The position numbers and the translations under genes were made by a program. From positions 332,676-396,675 of the forward strand of contig MNCI01023689.1 in assembly GCA_015680685.1 (NCBI GenBank): a stretch of DNA of 64,000 nt. The letters are read 5' to 3'. Numbering within the stretch: position 1 is the first letter of the stretch; the number at the start of each line of letters is the position of its first letter. Shown here piece after piece: positions 34,060 to 44,922 of the stretch. Source of the stretch: Gnetum montanum. Lineage: Eukaryota > Streptophyta > Gnetopsida > Gnetales > Gnetaceae. The notes under the pieces were generated by a model, which saw only the letters and a program-made list of their open reading frames with translations, was not told where the DNA came from and searched no databases.

Positions 34060-35499
34060 TGATTGCCTGAAGTACATTTCTTTTGCAGATGATGTATACC
34101 TAACTACAAAAGAGATAATGCCTCCACTTCTGAAGTTTGAAGACTAAGGTGAGGCAGTTCTTTTCCACATCGTTGTATTTTGCTTCATGGACCACTAACA
34201 CATGGCTTAGGTAGTATATAGGGACCTCTGAGCGATCTTCTTGCTTTTGACAAAGTAGAGAAGCGATTGACAAATTTGAAGTTGCAAGGTAGATGTAAAA
34301 AGATTTATCTCCTTGTGGAGGGTAGACTGTTGGAAGCTGAGCTAGCTCTTGTTTAAGGTCATCAAATGCCTCTTGGCATTGAGCTGTCCACTCAAAGTGG
34401 ACTTTTTTTTTTGGGAAAATGTTGCATTGGCTATAGCTTATAAGTCAACCATGCAATAAATCGATGTATGAATTACAATCTTCCTTGTAACCCATGTAGC
34501 TCCTTAAGGTTAGTTGGTAGTTCTAAGTTAACAATGTCCTTAATCTTATTAGGGTCTATGTGTATACCTACGTCTAGTACCACAAAGCCTAGCATGTGAT
34601 CCATCTTGACGCTGAAGACACACTTCTTAGGATTCAGCTTAAGGTCATGTCTAAGGTAATGTTTGAGTGCACGGTCTAAGTCATCTGCATGGTCATGTGT
34701 CATTTTTGGACTTAATTGCTATGTCATTAATGCAGTTATTGAGAAAGTCTAACAAGTAGTTGTTGAAGATGTACGTCATGGTGCATTAGTAGGTTGCACT
34801 TGTGTTCTTTAGTCTGAAAGGCATCATTGTATAGAAAAATGTACCCTAGGGGTTCATGAAGGTCATATTGAGTTGGTGCTCTGGGTTGATCCAAATCTGG
34901 TTGTATCTAAAGAACCCATCCACGAAGGACAACAAGGCATGACCAGCTGTAGTACCAACTAGTTGGTTGATGGTAGGTAATGAAAAATAGTCTTTGATGG
35001 TTACCTTGTTTAGGTATCGGAAGTTTATGTAGATGCAAATGCTTCCATTTTACTTAGGTACAATCACAATGTTGGAAACCCAGTCTACATAGTCGACTAC
35101 CTAGATGAAACTAGCCTTGTAGAGCTTGGTGATTTCATCACAGACTACCAACACCACCTCAGGCCTAACCTTATAAGCTTTTTGTTTAACTAGTTTTACA
35201 TGAGGATCGAGAATGATGTTGTGTTGCACTATGCAAGTATCTAGGCCTGGCATGTCCTTATAGGATCATGCAAGTGCCTTGATGTTATCATTGAGAACTT
35301 TGATGATGCTTTGGATGTGTTGAGGCTCTAGCAAGGAACTAAGTTTTAGTATCTTCACCTCGCCATTGAGTGTTGCTACAAGGACTTTGATGAGGGGATC
35401 CTCAGTGACATCACTTGCCTCTAGATCGAGAGCCGTAACTAGATGGTTTGGCCAATGTAGTGGTGCTGCTATGGATGTTACGTAGTCATCATGGGCCAT
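34060..35499 (-). pseudogene. Reverse transcriptase and RNase H of B
   Basis: A pre-RT linker from 35499 is followed by RT motifs: KVRPEVVLVVCDEITKLY, VDWVSNIVIVPK, LLSFVDGFFRYNQIWINP (first catalytic Asp kept), GTFFYTMMPFRLKNTSATY, and the active-site box as NCINDIAIKSK. A functional element would have a DD pair there; the first Asp is Asn. The thumb/connection region follows (KLNPKKCVFSVKMDHMLGF, IDPNKIKDI, NLKELHGLQGRL). Then RNase H: VHFEWTAQCQEAFDDLK, PIYYLSHVLVVHEAKYNDVEK and LVFKLQKWRHYL, near 34390-34100. Insertion E breaks the gene after this. Confidence 0.85.
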
Positions 35500-35769
35500 G
35501 GGCTCAAGGTTTAGGCATTAGGCATCAATGCATTGGATGAGATCTTTGTGAGGTCTAGTGAGGATCAGAGGTGAGCAAAGATGCTTGTATGTGGTCATGT
35601 TGTAATCCTACAACATATCCTACAAAATAACTAGAAACAATGTTAGGCCACACCTATCTAAATAGAGTCACAATGCATAAAACGAGGAAAGCAATGTAAT
35701 GAGAAATTTCCTAAATGTGCAAAATTAGATTTAGAAAACTAAACATGAGAGTTGGCTTTGGGTCTTGGC

Positions 35770-35880
35770 AGGCCATGGATCATTAGTTTAAGGTCTTAGT
35801 GAACCGTGATTTGCCAGTTTAAGGTCTTAGTGGACCATGATTTGCTAGTTTAAGGTCTTAGTAGACCATCATGCGTGCAA
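35770..35880. repeat. Short array upstream of B reverse transcriptase
   Basis: Three units of TTTGCTAGTTTAAGGTCTTA-GTAGACCATGA, about 38 bases each. It continues the type seen at 50400-50690 on the other side of insertion D, so the two are parts of one interrupted array between protease and RT. Confidence 0.8.
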
Positions 35881-35889
35881 GATGCATTG

Positions 35890-37490
35890 GTTCAGGCAGG
35901 GTAGAGAGTATTTAGAACATGGAATTCTGCTAAGGATTCGCTGGGTAACCAGAAAAATCTTAGAAAAGTTTCAAAGTTTGGAAATCATTAGAAAAAGTTC
36001 AAAAATCTTTCTAACTCTGGTTGCTACGTTTACCCCCTTGCTATGCTCCACAAAAACTTAGGAAAATTTGCCAAACTATTGATGCATTGATGTGGTAGGT
36101 TGCACATTTAATTACCTTGGGAGGTATATATGAACATTTTACCAAGGGGTAAATTATCATTTTCTAGAGTGAAAATGAGAAATTATAGAGCATAGCATGA
36201 TCAAAGTGAGGTGTAGAGCCTATAGCGTAGCAAAGAGAGTGAAATGCTAGAGGATAGCAGTTGAGCATGGTGCCAGGATGATGCACCATAGTGACTGTCA
36301 ACACCTTGGACTCACCAATGTGGAAGAGAGAAGATGAGCCTTGGAATGTCTATCATGGATGTAGGTGGAGGAGAGAAGAGCACCATTAACCACTAGGTAT
36401 GCTTTCTACACTCACCTCCTTTGCACCATTTTTTTGCTTCTACTTGCCACTGTGCCTACGTTTGAGGGTTGGGAGGTAGCCTTCATTGGGCAAGGACCAC
36501 CATTGCTGTGGCCACTTGGGTAGCATGGTGGAAGAAAGAAAGCATGTTGGTGGGTGATGGGTTTGTATTGATGCTTTTCTTTAGTTTTGTGCTTACGAAA
36601 AATGAGACAAGGGGCAACATGTAGGCTATAGGGTTTGATGCATCATTTTGGGTGATGCAGGGAGAGTACACTGCAGACATTTCTTATTTATTCCTGAAGG
36701 CCATGGCACATAGGGTGAGGGAGAGGGGACAAATGAGGGTTTTGTTTTCACCTCTTGCATGGCTGCAAAGTAATATGAAAAGGTTTGCCCTAGTAGTGAA
36801 TTAGGGTTCACTGCATGTTTGTTTTCTCATTATGCCTCACTAAGAGTCGTGCCACATGGGGGATAGTAGATGAGGCAAACATGGGGTTTCATTGTGGCCA
36901 CTGCTAGGGCATGCATGGCCAGGGTTTGAGGGGCCATGGAACTCCCTCATTTCTTTTTTCTCTTTCTTTTATGCTTTTTCAACACATGGGTGAGGATGAT
37001 GGTGGTGCAAGAGTTAGAAATTTTTAAGCATCCATAGCTACCCTACCTAGAGATAGAAAAAAATCATAGAATTTTCCAAGTGTAAAGCATAAAGAATACC
37101 AAATTGTAATGAAATGCCAAATGTGCAATACTGAAGTGTGAGAATGCTAAGTGCTAGAATGCCAGATGAAACAAAAGTTCTAAATGTACTACAGCTTTCC
37201 AAAACACCAAACTTGCAAAATGATCATGTGGAACCACTGAAACATGCAAACTGGGAAAAGCTAATAATGTGGGTGTAAACTAAAATGCTAATGCTACATC
37301 AGTACTATACCCTAATGAGCACCAGGCATGTCAAATAGGTATCGACATCCTATACCTGTGGGGCTTGGTGAGGGACCCTAAGGACATATTTCTAAGTTAT
37401 GCCATTTTGGGCTAAATTTGCTAATGTTTGCTAAGTGTAAGTTAATATTTTACGCTAAAATACAATCTATTGTGCGCTAATGCTACATTC
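35890..37490. other. Left part of insertion D, unassigned
   Basis: No clear coding frame. Words such as TTGCTATGCTCC and TAGGAAAATTTGCCAAA (36040-36080) resemble the B LTR, so a diverged LTR fragment may be included. Two short minus frames (36680-36483, 36811-36626) are not recognised. Confidence 0.4.
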
Positions 37491-37582
37491 GTTTGTTGTC
37501 TTGTAGTTGTAGAGTGCTACTAAAGCCTGTCTTAGTTGTTGTGGAGCTCATCAACATTCTATATTGCATTAGCAATCCTATG
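37491..37582 (+). pseudogene. Exon fragment of D left of insertion B+
   Basis: A TTGTTGTCTTGTAG acceptor-like sequence precedes a frame that reads without indel across the B+ insertion site into 46670, once the 9.1 kb element and one duplication copy are removed. The frame continues to a Cys/His-containing stretch, GGCKHYHRDIIG, near 46800. Stops are again mostly TAG. Confidence 0.45.
37578..37582. other. Target-site duplication of B+, left copy (CTATG)
   Basis: CTATG precedes the LTR start at 37583. The same five bases follow the 3' LTR at 46665-46669. Confidence 0.85.
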
Positions 37583-39278
37583 TGAAACACCACTAATTTC
37601 AACTTAATACTTTGAAACGAGAAAAACTCAGACCTCTTTCGAGCTTTTGGGAGGCAAACATTTGACTAAGGCATGTAATTCATGCTCAGCTTGTCAAGCT
37701 AGCTTGACCTCAGTGTGAGCAACTCCAAAAACTCCAAAATCAAGTTAAAGATGGTCCAATCTAAGGGTGCAAGCCATCCTCAAGGGTCACTATTGTCCAC
37801 TTCAAGTTTCAGCATTCGGGAGTTCAAATTTCGAGACAAATTATACGCATTTTCTCACTCACGCTGATGGTCACGCTAGCAGTGTGACCAACTCTGGGAG
37901 CATCAAAATCGAGTTAAAATGGTCTAACTTCGAAGGTGCATGTCATCCTTAGGGTTCATTGTTGACAACTTCAAGTACCAGCCTCCAGAATTCTAGATTT
38001 TAGGTCCAAAATTGCAAGTTTTTGTAGCTCATGCTAAGCTCACGCTCGCAGTGTGAGTCCAGCATGAGCTACCAAAAGTGGTTTAAAAAAACACACATCC
38101 AAGCTTAATTTTCAACTTGCAATTTACCCTCAAGGTCAACCACAGTCAGATAATTTATGTACTCAAGAAACATGCTTCAAAGGTAAAAAGTTGGTGTGAA
38201 ATATGTCATTTTGGGTCACTGATGCTGAGGTCATGCTGGCAGCATGAGTGCATCGTGAGTCCAGCGTGAGTACTAATCATGCTACATCAAAAGCATGCCA
38301 AACACTCACTAAGGACATGCCAAGACAAAATTAACTCACGTTGTAAGCTCTGGTCAAACAGAGATGCTTCAAACAGCCACATAACCACTCAAATCGACAG
38401 CTTGCAACAGTCAATTTAGGTATCAAGAAGTTTCAAGCGAGTCAGAGTCAATCTCTCTTGTTGTACATTATCATTTTCATTGTAAATTTTTATCATCTAT
38501 GAGCTTGTCAAGCTCTTACGCTCCAAATTGTATCTGCTTCCATGGGCGTAAGGTAGCTTGCGTTGTAAGATACAATGCATTCGGTCAAGAACGTAGCCCG
38601 CCTATGCACATCTAATCGACATGTAGTTGTCCATCTAACACTTGTCACATGATTTTTTTCCTCTCATTTCTCAGCTATTGATCCATCCATGAATTCTGTG
38701 CCCAAGCCTAGCCAAACCCTATAAATACCCCATCCATTCACATAAACGAGGTTTGCAATTTTGAAGGTTGATGGCTTAGGAAACACTGACTAGCAACTTT
38801 TTGATGCTTGGGCACACTTGACTCCTAGAATCTAAGCACCTGCAAGCATATCACCCACTTGCAAGCATATCACCTTGGGGCTTAGCACTTTACTTACCAT
38901 CCACACGCATAGCTATGCTTTGATCGGTGCACATTCATTCTAAGAAATATAATATAGTTCATTTTTTCCTTCCATTATATTGTTTACTCTATTTTAAATT
39001 CAGTTTATGCTTTTTTTACAATACATTTTTTTATACGCTCTATTCGCATTTCATGCACCATTGTTCACATTTCTAGTTACGATAACCCCAACACAAGCGA
39101 TAGCTTACGTTCGGGGAAGTCATTGGTTGATTTGTGTGCAGAGCATCAAAGGCACTTTGCCTTTGTTTTCTTTTCCATCTTGTCCTCACGCGAAGGCAGG
39201 GTCAGCTATGTCTTTTTGAAAATCTTTCGGTATGTGTTTCTCCCTTCCAGCCTTACGCCAATGATTTCGGTCAGTACA
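37583..39278 (+). mobile_element. 5' LTR of B+
   Basis: TGAAACACCACTAATTTCAA at the left and TTCGGTCAGTACA at 39278. Collinear with 44923-46664. Only the terminal bases and TATA region are shared with B LTRs, so the two are different subfamilies. A TATA box is at 38719-38727. Confidence 0.87.
38719..38727 (+). promoter_or_regulatory. LTR TATA box (B+)
   Basis: CTATAAATA inside AAACCCTATAAATACCCCAT. An identical core at 46084-46092 in the 3' LTR. Confidence 0.65.
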
Positions 39279-39284
39279 ATAAAT

Positions 39285-39301
39285 TGGCACTAGAAGGAGG
39301 G
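39285..39301 (+). other. PBS of B+
   Basis: TGGCACTAGAAGGAGGG, six bases after the LTR. The same motif occurs on the minus strand in B4 (59622-59638) and, decayed, in B (55043-55060). The priming tRNA was not identified. Confidence 0.7.
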
Positions 39302-39660
39302 CTTGTCAAGCCAGCATACTCACACCTGGCTTGTCAAGCCAGCTTACGCATGCTCGGTTTGTCAAGCCAGCTTACTCTCTCTAGCTTACTCATGCTTTGA
39401 TTTACTTACGTTGGGTTCTAACTTATGCTCACGCTGTGTACACATGCTGGGTTATAACTCATGCTCTGCTTGCTAGAGTAACCTTATGTTGCTACAGTGT
39501 TTTGTAGTTCTACAATGCTCACGCTGGGTTCTAACTCACACTCACGCTATGTACACATGTTGCCATACTCAGGCTCTACTTGCTATAGTAACCTTACGCT
39601 GCTATAGTGTTTTGCAGTTACTACAGTACTCACACTGCTATAGTGCTGCTACAGTACCGA
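39301..39660 (+). repeat. Leader repeats of B+ with near-palindromes
   Basis: Three units of GGCTTGTCAAGCCAGC (39301, 39328, 39356; period about 28) begin at the PBS; each can form a hairpin or a self-dimer. Then come two copies of a roughly 110-base block containing CACGCTGGGTTCTAACTC and CTATAGTAACCTTACGCTGC (39405-39625). Confidence 0.75.
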
Positions 39661-39767
39661 TACAGTGTTTTTTCAACAAAAACACACAAAACACATCTGT
39701 TTCAAAGCCAAATTCACAGCAATTCGCACCTAACTTCAAGCTGGTCTAAGTACTAACTGCCACCAAC

Positions 39768-40330
39768 ATGGATCACCTTGTCCAATACATACAATACACA
39801 CAACACAATGATTCCGAGATGAATTCCTCTTACTCGAGATCGCCATTTGAGTACGAGTACAAGTTCGTGGCCCTGCCCAAACCCTTGCCTCATCACAACA
39901 ATCATAGCACTTGGAGCACATGCCCAAGGCATTTTCTTCACAATCTACACACACTAGGGCCTAGCCCCAAATAATCCAAACACCTTGTACATATGATGGG
40001 GCCCAGCCCCAAGCAACACAAGTACCTTATGCCTACGCTGGGGCCATGCCCCAACCTCCCTAACCTCAACCCAACATTTATGTAGGCACCACATGTGCCA
40101 TGCCTGTTTCACTAGTGCCTCAGGCACTTGCTCATCATCCGTCCAGGATGACGTTAAACTATCCATGGCTCGGTATGGCCTTAAACTGCCAACATACATT
40201 CGGTATGATGTTAAACTACCAACAATCGTCTGCCATGACATGAAACTCACAAAGCCCACAACCAGTGATCCAACCCTTCACCATACAAGCTACGTGAGTC
40301 CAGTTAACACAACTGGCTGGTGAATCTATG
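39768..40330 (+). pseudogene. N-terminal gag region of B+ with embedded repeats
   Basis: An open stretch from an ATG at 39768 (HLVQYIQY...). It is followed by three GC-rich hairpin units, GGGGCCCAGCCCC-like, at 39957-39968, 39998-40010 and 40040-40052. A four-unit array of the TTAAACT type follows at 40140-40265. Coding status after 39970 is doubtful because of stops. It leads into the gag core at 40330. Confidence 0.45.
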
Positions 40331-41457
40331 AGTTGGGAAAAAGTGTCCAACTCATCCAGACTCTGATGGAGGAAATCAACAAGTTTAAGGTTGCCTCCTC
40401 AGAGACACCCAAGGTGGTGGACTTTTATCATGATGATCCAATTTGTCCTACGGTCCCACCCCTTACACTACCCATGGGCTATTCATTACCACATCTGATA
40501 AAAGACAATGGTCATAGTGACCCCAATGCACATATCATCACATTTCACATAGAAGCCATCAAATTGCACTCCTGGCCACATGCCATTCTACACCTCTTTC
40601 CCCTGTCGCTCACTAGCAAAGCTCTAGTCTAGTACCATGCCCTACCTCGAGCTTCCATTGCATCCCTCGCAGACCTCATACACCAGTTTGTGACATGCTT
40701 CAGATACAACATCAAACCTGAAGTGACAATCAACAAGCTCCTCCACGTTAGACAAGGATCCTTGGAGCCCATACTACCCTTCCTCCAGTGATGGAGTGCC
40801 ATAGCCAATGAAATGCATGAGCTGATCGCAAAGACACATCTCTTGGCAATGTTCAAGGGTGTATTCAATGACTTCATCAAGTCCAAACTACTCTACCAGG
40901 CCTTAAAGTCTCTTACCCAAGCCTTTAACTAAGCAAGGGGCATCAAAGAGGCAACAAGAGCAAGCAATGACCCAGCTTATGTGGCCTATAGAAACCAACA
41001 TGCTCGCAAGAAAAACAAAATAGTAGCAATGGTGGCCGCAAGCACAAAAGAAACCAACTAGGGCCCAATAGCTAAGCAACGCAAAGCCCCAACTGACAAA
41101 ACTACCAACTTTGGCACCAACTTACCTACATCGACAGGTGCCACTCCAAGGCCCAACTTTCAGCGCAAGGACCGCTCAAAGTATACACCACTACCGATGC
41201 AACCCTCTAAACTATCGGAGCAACTCTTGAAAGCCAAGAAAATCCAACACAAACACGTATCGGTGATTACCCACCAAAAACATGATAGGTACTGTGAACT
41301 ACTAAGGAACCCCACATTAGCAGTACCAAATGAGCCCCTAGTCCCACAACATTTTAAATTGGACCAATACTGTCATTACCATCAATTGGCTGGTGACAGT
41401 ACAGAAAACTGGTGTGCTTTGCAAGATGACTTGCAGAGAATGATAGAATAAGGCCAA
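40331..41457 (+). pseudogene. Gag of B+
   Basis: Ty3/gypsy TAT-type Gag in one frame with about five stops. Blocks: a leading helix; VVDFYHDDPICPTVPPL; the capsid core DPNAHIITFHIEAIKLHSWP, LFPLSLTSKAL, ASLADLIHQFVTCFRYNIKP, LTQAFNQ-like and RASNDPAYVAYRNQHARK; a Lys-rich linker; NFQRKDRSKYTPLPMQPSKL; and a C-terminal C-x2-H motif, YCHYHQLAGDSTENWCALQ, a TAT-type variant knuckle with one His replaced by Asp. Homologous to B (52527-54634) and B4 (17705-16938 and 56615-58330). Gag forms the particle and binds RNA. Confidence 0.8.
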
Positions 41458-42933
41458 TTGGTGATCGACATGGCAAGTCAATCCAACACAAATGAGGCCT
41501 CCAATGTCATAAACTCAATTAGCATAGGTGGCAAGCCCAAACCTGTGCAACAACCTTTTGTGATCCATGTGCCTCCTAACAAGGTAAAGGTCCCTATAGC
41601 CTCCACAAGCAAGAGGCCTCCCTTTGTTTTTAAAGTGCCACCTTAGGCATCCACAACACCCTTTGTGGTCAAGGTTCCACAGAAATCATCTGCTAAGATG
41701 TTAAACTGGCATGACACAACAACAAAAAATGCTAAGCAACCTTTCATCATCAAGGTGTCATGATGAGTTAGTCGCACAACAACCCCTACAACAACTCCTA
41801 AGCCACCCTTTATCATAAGGGTGCGAAAATGTGATGGCCCCTCACCTACCCGAAGCCCAACAGTGGGAAACATCTCGATCCCTCCTCCCTTGAGGGTCGA
41901 CCCCAATAGCAACCCAGATAGACCCACCAAATGGCAATGCAAAAAGGAAAACAAGCATCTCGCAACCCCCATGGCCAAAGCAAAGGCCACAACCAGTAAG
42001 CAACAACCAAGCATTGGGGCCCCTACCCCTAAGCAAGCCAATTAAACCATGCCCAAGTTCCCTTTGCAAGAGATCTATTTCTCAAACCACATGGAGGGAA
42101 TCAAGGCCAACACAATGACTAATGACAAGGACTTCGTAGCTGCACTTACCCAAGTGAAGAAAACGCTCAAGCAAAAGAACACAAGATTGAGCTTGTACGA
42201 CCTAGTCATGACTTCATCTGCTCACTACCAAGCATTGGCCAATATCTTGGCCTTCATTCCTATTACAAAGGACATCCTTGCAAATGAGGCATCCATCCGT
42301 GCAACAATGCTGCCCCCTACACCCGAAGAATTGGGTTCAACAAGCCTAGCCTTTTGTGATGATGCAATCAAAGTAAACCCCAAACAAGGGGAGGTCACTA
42401 CAGCTCCACTTTCCATTAGCATTCATGTTGGAAAGTGTACCATCCGCAGAGTGCATGTCAATGATGGTGCAGCAACAAACGTAGTCTTGTACTCCATCAT
42501 TGATAAGCTAGGCCTGGCAGATGAAATCAGGCCAACGAAAACCACATGTCTAAAATCCTTCAACGGATCACATGTCATAGTTAGGGGTACAATCAACCTA
42601 GCCTTTGTTGTAGGAGAGAAATTCCCCACTAGGGCAGATTTCACTATCATAGAAGAGATGCCATGTTTCAACATGATTCTAGGTAGGCCTTGGCTAGCCC
42701 AACTAAGGTCCATCTCCTCTCCCATCCACCAAGAAATCCACCTTCCATACAAAGGTGGTCAAGTGATCATCCATGGTGATAACACTTCCTCTTCGACTAT
42801 CCACGACATAGACATAGCACAAGTTTTGGAAGAAGGGTTTCTTGGTGGTACACCTATGGTAACCAGTGCAATGCCTAAGGCTAACACATCCAAACGAGTG
42901 GTTGAAGCCAATAGCCCCCCCAGAGGATCCTAA
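41458..42933 (+). pseudogene. Gag-pro linker and aspartic protease of B+
   Basis: The linker (41458-42048) carries four or five copies of a PF-[IV]-[IV]-x-V-PP motif separated by Pro/Lys/Thr-rich text, with several stops. From 42049 an uninterrupted 294-residue frame begins MPKFPLQEIYFSNHMEGIK. It contains KDFVAALTQVKKTLK, ANILAFIPITKDILANEAS, then the protease core: IRRVHVNDGAATNVV (catalytic site; a normal element has Asp where VN has Asn), CLKSFNGSHVIVRGTI and FNMILGRPWLAQLR. This is the longest open gene of the nest and ends at 42933. A mutated active site makes the protease probably dead. Confidence 0.8.
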
Positions 42934-43179
42934 GCCTTGCATTCTCCCTAATCCATGCCTAGTTAGAAAGAAACTACATGACCAATAATTTTCCTTGGCC
43001 AAAACTATGGGTGCCTGCCTACCCTTTGCCTCCACTTGCCATGCATTTTTGACTTTTTTTTTACATTGCACTAGCCTATGCATTTACATTTTGGCCGCTC
43101 ACTTAGATCACGCATTTTTCTTTGTTTACACATTTGTCAACTTAGTTTACACATTGTTTAAAAAACATAAAACTATAAA

Positions 43180-43760
43180 AACACATGGCCCAAAAAGGCC
43201 TTAAACTAGCTTACGGCCCGAAACAGCCTAAAACTACCACTTGTTGCATTACTTTTCTTTCATTCATACATTTTAACTCTATTTACGACAGGTGTTGCTT
43301 GATGTTGTTTTCTTTCTAGTTGATTTTTGTAGGATCTTGCAGACACACATCATGATCACGCATGTAGCATCACACCTTACACAAGCATGGTAAGCATAAT
43401 TTTGCTATGACTATAAACTGGCATAGCTCATCCTTGAGTCATGACGTTAAACTAGCACAATAGCTTATCCTTAGGGCTATGACTTGAAACTGGCATCATA
43501 GAGTGTCCTGGTGTCATGACAGCAAACTAACACCACAGAGCTCTATCCAGTATGAAACTAAATTGCCACATTTATTTGCCATGACGTAAAACTAGCATGG
43601 AGAGTCCACTAAGACTATAAACTGGTTTGCCTCTTCATAGTCTACTATGACTATAAACTAGCACTGCACCATCCTCCACGACACTAAACTGGCATTGTCC
43701 AAAGGGTTATGACATGAAACTAACCCGCAACAGTCCTCTAAGACTATAAATTGGTGACAT
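43180..43760. repeat. Fused 5'- and 3'-type arrays of B+
   Basis: First two units of GGCCTTAAACTAGC type (43190-43240, like 50400-50690). After about 150 unique bases come ten or so of CATGACTATAAACTGGCA or GACGTTAAACTAGCAC type (43395-43760, like 29160-29550). In B these two kinds bracket the pol genes; here nothing lies between. Confidence 0.8.
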
Positions 43761-44905
43761 CATCGATGACTAGCCAATCCTTGAAAATATATGTTGCTAC
43801 AATTGGCTATACGTGCTCCACAAAGATCTGTTGCATAATTTGTCTCATGGACCCAGATGAAGTTGACGCTGTTCATGACCCTATCTGCTTTGAAATTACA
43901 CATGGTGGCTCCATCTCCTTGGTTGTTTTCAAGTTTAAAGTACTTAGTTAACCGAATAATTTGTGGCTTTCTTGTCTTCTTGGAGTTGTGTTTGCAGGAT
44001 GACACACCTGAGGTGTTCACACACAGATGTAATTCATCATGATGATAAGGTATCACATTCCTCCTAATGCACACAACTGGGTTAATCAATCCGTTCATAA
44101 GTACATTCCTGACTCTTGATACATTTCCTATTCCCCATCATGTTCCCCTTATCCTATTCAATTATACCCTCTTGATACATTTTACTTATCCCAAAGCTCT
44201 TGATACACTGTTGCACACTGTGATTCTCTAAGCAGTTGCAAAGCAAAACACAGTACATAGTACATGATACAAATGAAAACGCATGAGCACGAGTATAGCA
44301 TTGAAAGCAAGTTCTTCCAAAAAACACAATAGAAAAACAAACAAAAAAGAAAAAAAAAGAATACAAAAAGATCAAAGAGAAAAATGCATGGAAAAGGTCT
44401 TCATGACCCTGTGGACATCATAGACCAAAGACCATTGGCTCTTCTCATACAAGCTTCGGGCGAGAAGGCAATTGTCTTAGAAAGATAGTTACACTCGTGT
44501 CTCAAATGATGATGTTGCACATCATCACGTGGCTTTGGCTATTACAATAGGCTCCTGTAAACACTCTACAAGAGTCCCATTTTTTCCAAAGAATGCACTT
44601 CCTATGTTTTGGTTCTGAGTCTACTNNNNNNNNNNNNNNNNNNNNNNNNNNNATATGGCTTGTTCATGTGAGAGAATTCCTCTCCCACAAGTCTAGCAGC
44701 AATTATAACCCTTGATCAACTCTTGATTTCCCTAGTTACAACCAATACCCTTGCATCTTGAAACTACACTTCCCCAATCCCATGTACTTTTGAACATAGT
44801 GCGATGACATCTAGCTAGGGGCTGACGGATAATGCTTAGTGCTTGGTTGGTCTTGGTGTTTTGTACTTATTTGTCGATGCCTCATGGGTGGATTCCTCTA
44901 GATGT
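43761..44905 (+). other. B+ 3' noncoding region with gap
   Basis: No coding domain seen. A-rich run at 44330-44370, a block at 44430-44500 related to 27840-27960 of B, and a 27-N gap at 44626-44652. Confidence 0.6.
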
Positions 44906-44907
44906 CA

Positions 44908-44922
44908 ACAAAGAGGAGCCAA
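44908..44922 (+). other. Polypurine tract of B+
   Basis: ACAAAGAGGAGCCAA directly before the LTR start at 44923. Confidence 0.75.

Noticed and set aside
39134-39400. 88-residue plus-strand frame across the B+ LTR end
   Set aside because: It runs through the LTR, PBS and leader repeats; no protein signal, and the 3' LTR copy does not keep it.
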